A DNA stretch of 64,000 bases from Zeus faber (lineage: Eukaryota > Chordata > Actinopteri > Zeiformes > Zeidae): the NCBI GenBank assembly GCA_960531495.1, contig OY482855.1, positions 7,860,026-7,924,025 on the forward strand, written 5' to 3'. Below are positions 43,645 through 53,509 of the stretch, in pieces. A model generated the notes under the pieces. The model ran no database searches. It saw only the letters and a program-made list of their open reading frames with translations, and was not told where the DNA came from. Both the position numbers and the translations under genes were made by a program. Every line of letters starts with the position of its first letter. Positions within the stretch are counted from its first letter, which is position 1.

Positions 43645-44113
43645 CTATATCTTGCAGTATATAATAACCAGAATAACAAGAAATACATACATTATTACAG
43701 AATAACCAGGGTGTGGTGAAGGAGTTCGGTATAACAGACCATCTATATATAATTTATCAACGACCATCGATACGCGTTTACCCTTCTGCCGGTTCTCCTT
43801 CAGGACAGGATACAGCACTTTCCGTTGGTCGTTGACCTCTCGGGGGAATTGATCGTTCATGCCCAGCGCTGTTCCTTTCAGATCCCGTCCTTTGCTTTTA
43901 ACTAGCTCCTTGTGCTTGAAGTGGTCAAACTTAGCAATGATGGAGAGGGGATGGTTCCCCACGCGGTGTCAGTCGATGAACTCGGTGAAAGGTGATCTGC
44001 TTCACGGTGTCCGTAGGGAGTTTCAGGGCGGTGTGGAGAAAGTCTTTCACCATATTTTCTGGGGACCCGGTTTTGTTCTCTGGGATCTCAGAAAATATGA
44101 GGTTGCCCTGCAT
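43645..44113 (-). pseudogene. L1 ORF1, RRM/C-terminal domain
   Basis: RNA-binding chaperone of the L1 ribonucleoprotein. 43931-44113 encodes MQGNLIFSEIPENKTGSPEN, VKDFLHTALKLPTDTV and ITFHRVHRL (RRM-like). 43645-43962 encodes IIAKFDHFKHKELVKSKGRD, then NDQFPREVNDQRKVLYPVLK (C-terminal domain) and the basic RQKGKRVSMVVDKLYIDG. A frameshift separates them near 43950. Confidence 0.85.
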
Positions 44114-44139
44114 ACTTCTGGATTGAATATCCAGGATAG

Positions 44140-44687
44140 TGTTACGACCGGAGCTAGGAGGGACCCAAACTCACTATTCAGAGAGATGGGAGGCAGACAA
44201 AGGATGTTTATTAGACCACACGGTGGAGATGGCCAGAGGGACCCGGTCAGGTAGGGATGGAAGAGGGCAGGGAGGGATGATGACGACCGGGAAGGAGGGG
44301 TCCAGGATTCGGGTGGGGGGAGATGGGGAACCAGGCTGGATGGAGAGGGATGGACTGACTTGGTAGACGAGCGGAGACAAGCAGGTTAGGGGAAGACGAA
44401 ACAAGGAGACATAAACTAGGAACTTGGAACAAGCGCTAAGACTAGGAACTAGGAGCTAGGAGCTAGGAGCTAGGAACTAGGAACTAGGAACTAGGAACTG
44501 GCTAGTAGCAGTACAACTCGGGTAAGCTAGTTGACGGTCTGGCAATCAGTGTCTGCGGAGCTGGAGAATAAATACTGTGTGGGTAATGAAGGTTATTGAT
44601 CCCAGGTGTGTGAAATTGGCCTAAGGGAGGAGCCGCGGATGGGTCAAGAGCGGCCTCTAGTGGTGCTGGGAGGCCGTGGGCCTAACA
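44140..44687 (-). repeat. Gypsy 3' LTR
   Basis: 548 bp including, on plus, a heptamer array (AGGAGCT/AGGAACT, 44440-44505), GACGGTCTGGCAATCAGTG, and GCGGCCTCTAGTGGTGCTGG near its end. It matches 45729-46233 and the partial copy at 34791-35112. Confidence 0.88.
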
Positions 44688-44689
44688 GA

Positions 44690-45725
44690 ACCCCCCCTCC
44701 TCTACAGACACCAATTGGCAGACATCTGGAACTGGAAGGGCAAGTGCGGTTGAAATCCCGGATGATGGAGGCATCCAGGATCTGTTTCCGGGGGACCCAG
44801 GAGCATTCCTCCGGACCGTACCCCTCCCAGTCCACGAGGTACTGAAGGCCCCTCTCCCGGCGCCGCACTGTGTAGGCCGGGTGATTGTCAATGGTGCGAG
44901 GGGTTGGTGGGGCCTTGGTAGGAAGGGAGAGGGGACTGGAGACCACTGGCTTAAGCAGGGACACATGAAAGGTTGAGTGGACATGGAGGGAGGGAGGGGG
45001 GCGGAGACGTACAGCACAGGGGTTGATGATGGATACAATGGGGAAGGGACCAACATAACGGGGAGTGAGTTTTCGGGAGTCCACCTTGAGGGGCAAGTCC
45101 TTGGTTGAGAGCCATACCTTCTGTCCGGGGACATACGTAGGTGTGGGTGCAGGGTGCCAGATCGCCTGCCGCTGGGACCTGGTGGATGCCTGGAGTAGGG
45201 CAGAGTGGGCCCTCTTCCACGTCCTCCGGCAGCGATGGATGTGGGCCTGGACGGAGGTTACAGCAATCTTAGCCTCCTGGGCAGGAAACAGCGGGGATTG
45301 GTGGCCCAGATAGCAGTGAAAGGGCAACAGGCTGGAGGAGGCGTTGACAAGGGTGTTGTGGGATTATTCGGCCCACGGCAGCTGGTCGCTCCAGGAGGAG
45401 GGGTTGGTAGTAGTAAGGCAGCAGTGCATGGCCTCCACCTCCTGGTTTGCCTGTTCCATCTGGCTGTTGGTCTTGGGGTGGAAACCGGAGGAAAGACTGA
45501 CCTGTGCCCCCAGGGCGACCAGAAGGCACGCCAGAACTGGGAGGTGAATTGGGGACCTCTGTCTGACACCACATCTGCCGCGATGCCATGGCAGTGGAAC
45601 ACCTCGGCCACAAGCAGGCCTGCCCTTGCCGATGGTAGTTTGGGCAGACTGAGGATGTGAGCCGCCTTAGAAAAGCGATCCACCACCGTGAGGATGGTAG
45701 TGTTGCCTTGGGATGGTGGGACCAT
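44690..45725 (-). pseudogene. Gypsy integrase with chromodomain
   Basis: 45258-45725: the catalytic core with ILTVVDRFSKAAHILSLPKL (first Asp) and VVSDRGPQFTSQFW (second Asp). A frameshift then moves the PPQDQQPDGTGKPGGG stretch (usual QTNGQTER) out of frame, so the Glu region is lost. 44644-45327: the C-terminal domain ([43 protein letters not shown]) and a chromodomain ([20 protein letters not shown], then DASIIRDFN). The chromodomain is the hallmark of chromoviruses, where it targets integration to histone-marked chromatin. Confidence 0.88.
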
Positions 45726-45728
45726 GAC

Positions 45729-46233
45729 ACAGAGAGAGACAGGAGGCCGACGAAGGATGTTTATTAGACCACATGGTGGAGATGGCCGGAGGGACCCGGT
45801 CAGGTAGGGATATAGCCGGGCAGGGAGGGATGATGATGACTGGGAAGGAGGGGTCCAGGATCCAGGCGGAGAGACGGGGAACTGGGCTGGATGGAGAGGG
45901 ATGTACCGACTTGGTCAACTAGAGGAGACGAGCAGGTTAGGGGAAGACAAAACAAGGAGACACAAACCAGGAATTTGGAACAAGCGCTAGGACCAGGAAC
46001 TAGAGCTAGGTCGTTCCTAGCTCTAGGAGCTTAGAGCTAGGAACTGGCCAGTAGCATTACAACTTGGGTAAGCAAGTTGACGGTCTGGCAATGAGTGACT
46101 GGGGAGCTGGAGAATAGATACTGTGTGGGTGATGAATGTAATAAATCCCAGGTGTGTGACATTGGCCGAAGGGAGAAGCCGCAGATGGGTCAAGAGTGGC
46201 CTCTAGTGGTGATGGGAGGCCGTGGGCCTCACA
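45729..46233 (-). repeat. Gypsy 5' LTR (edge altered)
   Basis: About 505 bp. The first 40 bp expected from the 3' LTR (on plus, TGTTACGACC...) are replaced by GGTGGGACCATGACACAG, so the border to integrase was remodelled, consistent with an internal deletion that removed gag-pol and the LTR edge. The heptamer array is shorter (around 45995-46040) and partly inverted (GAGCTAGGTCGTTCCTAGCTC). Confidence 0.82.
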
Positions 46234-46252
46234 GATAATCTCTTTCATTATT

Positions 46253-46465
46253 TTATTTTATTTTTTTACAACTTCCATCTCCGCTGTGAGACACTTCGCA
46301 GATCGGCGTTGTCTTTTTGCACCTCGCCGACCGTGCGGTGCAGGAAATCAAGACTGGCTTTGATCTAATGTCTCGGAGAAGCGGACCGAGCATGTCTAGC
46401 TTATTGTTAATCTCATCCAAGACACTAACCTCTACAGCACCCAGTATGAGATCGTCTGTGTTCAT
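46253..46465 (-). pseudogene. L1 ORF1, N-terminal part
   Basis: MNTDDLILGAVEVSVLDEIN, then NKLDMLGPLLRDIRSK looks like the N-terminal, coiled-coil-leading part of fish L1 ORF1. A T/A-rich stretch at 46245-46268 disturbs the frame just before the Gypsy border. Assigned mainly by position and strand relative to the C-terminal half at 43645-44113. Confidence 0.55.
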
Positions 46466-46599
46466 TGCTGAGTCGGTCTTTTTCCTTTTTGCGGGATTAT
46501 TGCATCCTGGTCGTCTTCCATCACGTATGCATTCTAAAAAAAAAAAGAATCCTCGAGGTCCTCCACTTTGGTTTCGCGCAGTGTTCCTTTTTTTATATA

Positions 46600-48072
46600 C
46601 ACTACTTACAAAAAGTGAGGGATATTTGGCTTTTGGGTGAAATTTATGGAAAATGCAAAAAGTTCACGCTACAATTATATTATATCATGAAAGTAGGGCA
46701 TTTAAGTAGAAGCATGCAATGGTGATTTCCTCATCTCAAACAATTTATTGAAACAAAAGCCAACAACAGCGGTGGGTAAACCACAACAAAAAATGTCAAT
46801 GTCTCAATAACTTGTCATGTGCCCTTGAGCATCAATTACAGCTTGACAATGACGTCTCATGCTGTTCACAATTCGACTTATTGTCTGCTGAGGCATGGCA
46901 CCCCACTCTTCTTGAAGGGTGGCCCTTAGGTCAGTGAGGTTCTGGGGTACAGAGTGACGAGCCTCTACATGGCAACTCAGCTGATCCCATAGGTTTTCTA
47001 TGGGATTCGGGTCTGGAGAAAGTGCGGGCCACTCCATTTGAGGTACCCCAGTCTCCAGCAGCCATTCCCTAATGATGCGACCTTGATGAGCTGGAGCATT
47101 GTCATCCATGAAGTTGAAATTAGGCCTGTGTTGTTCGTGCAGGGGCACAATGATTGGATTAATGATGTTATTCAGGTAGTATGGGCTTGTCACTGTACCA
47201 TTCACAAAGTGTCGGGCAGTTCTGTATTGACTAGACACACCTGCCCACACTGTAACACCACAACCACCAAAGGCTCGTCTGGTGACAACAGTGGCTGATG
47301 CATAGCGCTCTCCTTGACGTCTCCAACATCATTGGCAGCCATCATTTCTGCTCAACGTGAATCAACTTTCATCAGAGAACAGCAGTGAGGCCCACTGGTG
47401 CCTTGTCCAGCGTAAATGCTCCCTGGCCCATGCAAGACGATGATGCCTGTGCCTGGAGGTGTGGTCAGGTACCCTTGCAGGTCGTCTAGCACGTAGACCA
47501 CGCTGATGTAAACAGTTTCGAATGGCCTGACGTGAGACTTGAGTGCCTCTCACCTCCCTTAAATGTGCCTGGCGTTGAGTGGCATTCATCATCTGGTTCC
47601 GCAGGGCACTGTTCACAATGAAGCGCTCATCAGTGTGTGATGTGGCCAAAGGACGTCCACTTCTATGTCTTTCTGTGACTCTTCCAATCTCTCTGTCTCT
47701 GTTGCAAGCAGCTGATGACACTCTGTGACACTTTAAGCTCAGTGTCCACTTCCCTCTGAGAACATCCTGTTTGAAGCCTCACAATGGCGAGGTACTGTTG
47801 ATCAATTGTTAGGTGTCATCTTAGTCTAATGATGTCAACATGTGAACAGCATGATGAAGAGGACTGTTTAAATACCAATTCCAATTGAACCAGGAAATGT
47901 TTTTTTCGATTCATGGATCAAACACCTACTGAAACGTTGAACAGTTGGACATGTGCATTCAAAAGTTTAGAGAAGGTCAAATTAAGTTCACCTGTAAAGG
48001 TTATAGTGCATTTTAGGTTCATTCTGAAATTTCACCCAAAAGCCGAATATCCCTAATTTTTTGTGAGTAGTA
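46600..48072 (-). mobile_element. Tc1-like transposon, copy 3
   Basis: TIRs CACTACTTACAAAAAGTGAG (left) and the reverse complement of TTTTTTGTGAGTAGTA (right), with TA at 46598-46599 and 48073-48074. About 1473 bp. The right end abuts a short (TA)n. Same family as 19908-21433. Confidence 0.92.
46804..47830 (-). pseudogene. Tc1-like transposase, copy 3
   Basis: The initiator corresponding to copy 1 position 21135 is ATT here (47830-47828), and the fourth following codon is TGA, so translation could not start. The helix-turn-helix part is shifted near 47720. 47362-47721 carries NQMMNATQRQAHLREVRGTQ to LLFSDES followed by a stop where copy 1 has Arg. 46804-47250 gives the rest of the core with FMDDNAPAH and [14 protein letters not shown]. 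All three acids of the DDE triad are recognisable. Confidence 0.9.
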
Positions 48073-48194
48073 TATATATATATAAATATTATTTGCAATT
48101 CGCTTTGTTATTTTGTCTGAGGTGGAGCTACCGGTGCGTTAGTTAGTGTAGCAGGGCGCCGGCATGTTGGGTCTCCACTCACTACTCAATGCCT

Positions 48195-48340
48195 CTGTCT
48201 TCTCGCGAGATCACAGCATGATCTGCGAGATCTCACCTGCTTCCCCGCGAGATCTAACCTGCTCCTCCACGAGATCTGACCTGCTCCTCTCCGCGAGATC
48301 TCACCTGCTCCCTCCCCGAGATCTCACCTGCTCCTAGCAG
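48195..48340. repeat. minisatellite with GAGATCTC units
   Basis: About five to six units of 22-28 bp, consensus CCGCGAGATCTCACCTGCTC plus CTC. Each unit contains the palindrome GAGATCTC or its variant. It is moderately GC-rich within AT-rich DNA. Confidence 0.85.
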
Positions 48341-49019
48341 GTCATTGTCCTGAGAATTCACAGCGAGCGAGTGGGTATGTAGCATTTTTATGACGTCTCT
48401 TTCATGCGACTGGCATGATATATGATATAACATGTGACATATTACATGATAGTGACATCATCAACACGCACACTCATCGAGGGTGAAGAAGGGCCATTTA
48501 CCACTATTTGTATTTCTTTATTTATATTCCTTTCACCTCTTTTGTTTTTATTGCAGAAACGTCCAAATACAAAAGTCACAATTAAAACAGTAGCCTCGTC
48601 CTCCTTCTTGGGTGTGCTGTAAAACCCGCAGCGCCATGCGTCTTTGCGTCACGTCCTGCCTCCTCTGCATTCTATACCCAGGCCACGCCCCTTGCCTAAA
48701 CAAACAGATTATTTCCAAAAGGTGTGAACCCGACTGAACCGTTGTGTTCTACATGTGTGAAAGGGTGACAATGTCCAGACCTGATTATCTAGACATTGCC
48801 ATGCACAGACTGGGAAAGGGACCCTGCAGAAACATTGTGCAGGTAAAACCAGATAAATTGAGACAGAGATGCTAAGACTCTGCCGTACAAATATCCTGAA
48901 CCCTGACACCCCTAAAAAGAACAGTCGAGGCCGCCACACTTCGAGTAGTGCATGGGGATCTGCTATGGCCCTGTCATGATCAGTGGCTGGAGCTCTGTGA
49001 ATCAAAGTGACCCGGGTCA

Positions 49020-49974
49020 ATCGGGGGTTACCAGTATCCTTGACAGCCCCTTCCTCACCTGTTCCACCAGTCTAGCTAACAGACCTGATGGGGGTAACGC
49101 ATAAAGAAGACCCTTTGTCCACGGGTGGTATCCGAAACTGTCCATCCCGAGGGGGGGTTATCCGTCGCGCGGAGGGAGAACCACAGAGGAAACTGAGCCA
49201 TCTCCCTCGACGCAATGAGGTCCACCTGTACTGTCCCTAATGATCTCCACATCTGGAGCACTATATCCTGATGAAGACGGCAGTCTGCTTTGCCCCCACA
49301 TTCAGATGGCCTGGGATGTGGCTCACAGACAGGGTTCGAAGACGCAGCTGCGCCCATTCCCACCGTGCCTCGGCCGCGTAATGGAGTGCTGGTGACCTCA
49401 TACCACCTTGGCTGTTGATGTAGGCCACAATAGCCTGGTTGTCAGACCTGATCTGCACATCCTGGCCCTGTACCAGTGGTTCGAATTGCTTCAGGACCAG
49501 TAACACAGCTTCCAGCTCCAGGAGGTTGATATGACATGTCCACCATATCCCATCAGGGAGGCGTCCGTGTGAACCTGTGTGTAAATGTAGACTAGGCCCA
49601 GATGCCCACTCTGTGTGAGGGTCCAGGGATCTCTCCAATAGGCTAGATCGTTGCACAACCAACACCCGGGTCCAACCGGAGCCCCCCCATCCATCGCTGG
49701 ATACTCGCATGTGTAAGATGTCCAACGGCACTACAGTATAGGCTGCTGCAAGTAGCCTGAGCAGCTTCATGAATGTCAGTGCCGTTACTGAGTGGCCCAC
49801 CCGGACATGTCCGAGAATGGAAATAATGTCCACTCTCTGTGGTTCAGACAACTGTGCCCGCATCTGCATGGTGTCTAACTGTAGACCCAGATAGACCGCC
49901 TTTTGACTGGGTATGGGAGTGCTCTTCTCCGGTCTATCAAAGCACCTCCTGATGCACTCACTTGGACATATCAT
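49020..49974 (-). mobile_element. DIRS-type element, 3' part of RT and RNase H
   Basis: On minus: KAVYLGLQLDTMQMRAQLSE (usual FLGLxLDS-x-x-M-A-x-LS), then FMKLLRLLAAAYTVVPLDIL HMR-type block, RNase H with INLLELEAVLLVLKQFEPLV, VQIRSDNQAIVAYINSQGG and LSVSHIPGHLNVGA, then IVLQMWRSLGTVQVDLIASR and FPLWFSLR. These are characteristic of DIRS1-like retrotransposons, which use a tyrosine recombinase instead of integrase. The recombinase was not recognised below 49020. Confidence 0.85.
49261..49974 (-). pseudogene. DIRS RNase H region (237 residues)
   Basis: One open minus frame covering the end of RT and RNase H. The RNase H acids Glu (LLELEAV) and Asp (RSDNQA) and the HIPGHLNVGA (usual HIPGxxNxxAD) are visible; the final Asp is replaced (GAKQ for GADxLSR). 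The frame begins downstream of where the YLDD box should be. Confidence 0.82.
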
Positions 49975-50085
49975 CAGTGTTGTTTCTTGGAGTCATTGGG
50001 TGTTTCGGGTCTCACCACAGACACCCTCGTCCAGGTGACCCGACTGAGGCTGATCAGACATCTGCCTGTGCCCAAATGGCGACTA

Positions 50086-50794
50086 CTAACCCCACTGCAC
50101 CCCCCTTTTCAGCCAGAGCCATCTGGAAGCTTTCTCTGCTGCCTCCATGTTGTTGCTGATGGCTCTTTTCCTGCTGAAGCCAGTTATGCCTAGGGTTTCT
50201 TCGGCCTTGTTCAGGGGATGGCCAGCAAATCCCTGACTGCCCACCTCCACTGGCATACACCTAGTCTTCCATCCATTCCTCTGACAACCCTGTTGGAATT
50301 TCTCCCTCTTCCTTTCGTGAGCCTCCTCTATTCTCTCCTCCCAGGGCAACGTTAGCTCCAGCAGGATCAACTGCCTCGTAGCCTCTGAGACTAGGATGAT
50401 GTCAGGTCTGGATGATGTGTTGTGATATCTTTAACTGTTTCTCCAAGTCAACAGTCATCACCCAGTCTTGGGCCGTGGAGAACAAACCTGCAGTGCAGTC
50501 CTTTGATGTTTTAGTTGGCTTCTGCCACTGTTTGATAATGCAGATGGTCTTGGTTGTAGCACGGAGATGCCCTCAGCTGTCCTTAATCCACTTACTGATT
50601 GCCTCAGCAATGGATTTAAGGACCTGGTCTTGACTCCAGCGATAACGGCGGTCAACCAGTGCCTGAGAGCAGCTGCTTAGGATGTGTTCCAGTGTCCCTG
50701 CCTTGGAACACAGGGGGCATGCTGGTGTTTCAACTTTTCCCCATGTGAACAGGTTAGATGGGCTAGGAAGAACATCGTAGAAGCCCCGTATCAA
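50086..50794 (-). pseudogene. REL-LINE CCHC motif and restriction-like endonuclease
   Basis: 50573-50794: VLPSPSNLFTWGKVETPACP, then LCSKAGTLEHILSSC (C-x2-C-x7-H-x4-C), and DRRYRWSQDQVLKSIAEAIS. 50086-50400: SRPDIILVSEATRQLILLEL (RPD...E of the PD-(D/E)-x-K fold), WKTRCMPVEVGSQGFAGHPL and RWLWLKRG. Between them (50400-50570) the frame is disrupted. Confidence 0.78.
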
Positions 50795-50821
50795 AAATTT
50801 GATCCTCTGAGGGTCCCATTT

Positions 50822-51337
50822 CTAGATGTCCTTCAAGGTGACGCTCCGCTCCGTTGCCTGTTCCCATTTCGTCTTGGGACCCTGCTGCTTCATGGCCACT
50901 GCCCTGCTGGTTCGCTCCTCCTCCACTGAAGCTCGCACCTCATCCTGCACCATCTCCCGCGTGTCCTTCCCCTGGGCAGAGTGATATTGGGTTTTTCTCA
51001 TGGTCCCGAGGCCGGCTCTGTGTTGTGCCACGCTCCCAAGGATGGGCTTGTGCTTCAGGCGGGTCTCTGCCTGCTGGCCTCTATCGGCTGCCCTGCACTT
51101 CCTTCCCATCCTCACAGCGATCCTTGCCCCAGACACTTGAGCATCTCTGGACTGTGAGTACTGCAGGTGTTCCCATGCCCGTTCAACAATGAATTTCTCC
51201 CTGACCAAGCTGAAAGGCAGCTTAAGCTTGTGGGGATCTGGTCTACTCCCACGCTGAAGCAGAACTTGTCTGTGATCTTCACTTTCATTGGAACCAAGGA
51301 CCTGGACTTTGAGGGTTTTAAATTCATGCATGCCCAT
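50822..51337 (-). pseudogene. REL-LINE post-palm region
   Basis: A 171-residue open frame: KTLKVQVLGSNESEDHRQVL, then LKLPFSLVREKFIVERAWEH, SGARIAVRMGRKCRAADRGQ and LKHKPILGSVAQHRAGLG. It fits the thumb and post-RT segment between palm and CCHC of this LINE type and follows an in-frame deletion of the YADD region. Confidence 0.65.
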
Positions 51338-52132
51338 GACATGATGTTGTCAAACCCTTAAGAATCCACCTGACTCCTGCGACAGTTGTAGTTGTCACTG
51401 TGAGGTAGTCCATGAAGGCTCTTATGCGAGGTTGCCTTACTCCAGACTTGCTGAGGGGGCCACAGCATTCTGGTTCAGCTGCCTTAACCAGCATGTGTGG
51501 TATTGAACCGTAGGCGTTGGTTAGGCCCATCCACAGCACAGCCAGGCCGCCTCTGCCCTCTCTTGCCTCCCTGATGAGCTGGGTCACTATACCTGTGCAA
51601 CCAAAAATTGTTTGATGTTCTGGGAGTCCTCCTCTTTCGAGATATACACCACCTCCACATATCTCAATTGATGGGCCCTCCAAAGCCGATGGAGTAGCTA
51701 TTGGCAGTTCTTATACACCCTGTAGGGCACTCTGCTGGGCCTTGGCGCAGAGCTGGCTCTTGCCCTCTTCACAACTTCCTCCACTTCCTTCAGGCTAGGC
51801 ACCTTCGGGTTGAAATCCGCTGTTGGCTCCAGAGGTGGTGTTCCCAGTGCTTCACAGGGACCCAGTAGTTGTTCTCTGTTGGGGTCACTGTAGGTGCCTT
51901 TGAGATGGTCGTCGATGGCGTCTTTGGGACATGTAAGGCGACCAGCTTTCTTTTGACCAAGGAGTTGCTTTGTCAGCTTGAAGGAATTGGCCAGGAATGC
52001 GGCCCTCTTCCTTGCCCTCTCCCTTCGCCTCCTACTATGGCCTTCTGCTCTCCTCAAGCTGAGTGTTGCTCGTAGATCTGCCAGGCCAGCTCTCTCGACC
52101 TCTCCTACTGCCTTATATTGCCTTTTCAGCAA
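51324..52132 (-). pseudogene. REL-LINE linker and RT fingers/palm A
   Basis: 51698-52132 (linker to RT entry) and 51324-51683 (palm start). Motif A reads WMGLTNAYGSIPH, where related elements have WLDLTNAYGSIPH, so the first catalytic Asp is Gly. The frame also has VVYLERGG-type and TGIVTQLIREAREGRGGLAV blocks. Dead on two counts (Asp lost, YADD deleted). Confidence 0.75.
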
Positions 52133-52957
52133 TTGAAGCTATTCCCTAAGGCGCTGGATTTTCCTTGCTCGGTGGTTTGGAGTGAGGGTCGATGCAATCG
52201 GCCCAGGGGCCCCTGTTCCAAACCGCTCGGCTGCAATGTTGATTTTGAGGGTGGTCATAGTTCTTAGCCGATGGTTGACGTCACCCTTGGCTGTCCCTTC
52301 TAGGATCAGGTCAACATTCTCGTCAAACTGCTACCACTCTGCTCTCTTTGAGGACTTTGGTCACTGGATCCTTGGTCTGGCCAAGGGAGCCCAGCCTGGT
52401 GTTCTGGCTTCAGCTTGCTGCTGTTGGAGGTTCTGTGCATTGCTGAACGTTGGAGTGGCAGGTGCGCTGCTGGCAGAAGGTGTTTACCTGCAGGTGACAC
52501 TTGGAGGCTCTGGGCACTGTGGGTTGCCTCCTGGCCTTATTCCTCCTGCGTCTCACTAGAAGTGACTTCTGTGCGCTGTGTCGTCGGTTCCACTGTCAAG
52601 CATCTCATCCTGCTCTTATGGATCTTAAGGCCCCTCTCGTTCTTGCAGGTCCTGCCGCATTATGCACATTCTCAATGTTGTTATCCATTGTCCTAAGTCT
52701 TTATTCTGAGATCGGTCTAAGAAAATTATTATCACAAACCGCTAGTCTGTGTGGTATGCGATCACAAGCTTGGTGTGAGCAACCGTTCGCTCCATGCAGG
52801 GAGCAAGGAGGGATGAGGAGGTTTTCATGATACGTCAGAATTATGACCTCTTGACAATGCAGCGGAAAAAGTGCCACCCCAGCCCAGTGAAAAATTACGC
52901 ATGGAGCAAGTTTGTAGCCAAACAGTACCCTGGTGTTCTCGTAGGCTATTTATATTA

Positions 52958-53170
52958 GGCTATTAGTAGGCTATTCCCACGCGATCGAGACATGGAAGTA
53001 GGCGTCCTTCAGGGCGATGCTGGTGCAGAAATCGCCCCGGTGGATTGCCCTTAGCAGCACATTCACAGTGAGCATCGGAAATGGACGAGTCCCTATGTGA
53101 TAATTCAGTGTGCGTGGATCCGGGATAGGCCACACATCGCCAGTATGGTTCGGAACCAGGAAGTACAGGA
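52958..53170 (-). pseudogene. DIRS-type RT, N-terminal part
   Basis: Minus translation gives LYFLVPNHTGDVWPIPDPRT, then LNYHIGTRPFPMLTVNVLLR and FCTSIALKDAYFHVSIAW. The consensus SIDLKDAYFHVPI has its catalytic Asp changed to Ala. It is the segment expected directly upstream of the RT part at 49974; the middle (about 130 codons with YLDD) is missing and replaced by the LINE between them. Confidence 0.8.
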
Positions 53171-53509
53171 ACTCCTCACTTGACGACTGATTTCCATTCC
53201 TAAGACCAGGTCATTAAGCAAATCGGTCAATAAGCGAGGACCTGTGTTATTTCACGGGAAGGGGGCATGGCAATTGAGAACACTAGTGTAGTGAATACTG
53301 ACAGACTGCGGGAATGAGACTGAGAACGGTGATGCGCTATAAGATGCTTGACACTGAGACGCCGTGCAGGCCCTGGTATTGTACAATACAGACTGGTCAG
53401 AGAGCTGGACCTAAGTCAGAACAGTCATTTTAAACAGGTAGAAAGAAGAAAGAAGAAGAAACAGTCTTTATTTGTCACACAACCCACCACACTACAACAC
53501 ATGCTTGCA

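Larger units (their letters stand above)
44140..46233 (-). mobile_element. chromodomain Ty3/Gypsy retrotransposon (internally deleted), inserted in L1
   Basis: Two LTRs in direct orientation (44140-44687 and 45729-46233) flank an interior of about 1 kb holding only integrase. On minus the LTR starts TGTTAGGCCCACGGCC (3' copy; the 5' copy starts TGTGAGGCCCACGGCC) and the 3' copy ends CGGTCGTAACA. A purine tract (AGAGGAGGGGGGTTC) sits directly before the 3' LTR. The outer flanks are GATAG (44135-44139) and GATAA (46234-46238), a near-perfect 5-bp target duplication. gag, protease, RT and RNase H are absent: the 5' LTR runs almost directly into integrase. Confidence 0.9.
40813..46580 (-). mobile_element. 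L1-clade LINE, split by a Gypsy element
   Basis: Minus-strand order: ORF1 N-terminus (46465-46253), [Gypsy 46233-44140], rest of ORF1 (44113-43645), ORF2 endonuclease (43350-42663), reverse transcriptase (42598-41687), C-terminal region (41778-40840). The two ORF1 halves fit together across the insert, with a GATAG/GATAA duplication at the borders. The element has many stops and frameshifts. Tc1 copy 3 starts right at its 5' side (46600). Confidence 0.85.
50054..52700 (-). mobile_element. REL-endonuclease LINE (R2/NeSL/Hero-type) inserted in the DIRS
   Basis: On minus from about 52700: N-terminal region (FDENVDLILEGTAKGDVNHR, LRTMTTLKINIAAERFG), linker (QYKAVGEVERAGLADLRATL, RARKRAAFLANSFKLTKQLL), RT start (VKRARASSAPRPSRVPYRVY), motif A (LAVLWMGLTNAYGSIPHMLV), C-terminal CCHC (ACPLCSKAGTLEHILSSC) and a restriction-like endonuclease core (SRPDIILVSEATRQLILLEL, then TLPWEERIEEAH). 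A C-terminal CCHC plus PD-(D/E)-x-K nuclease instead of APE is the defining layout of these clades. The YADD part is deleted. Confidence 0.82.

Noticed and set aside
48195-48340. Regularly spaced repeats considered as a CRISPR-like array
   Set aside because: The units are directly tandem without unique spacers, in a vertebrate intron. It is a minisatellite.
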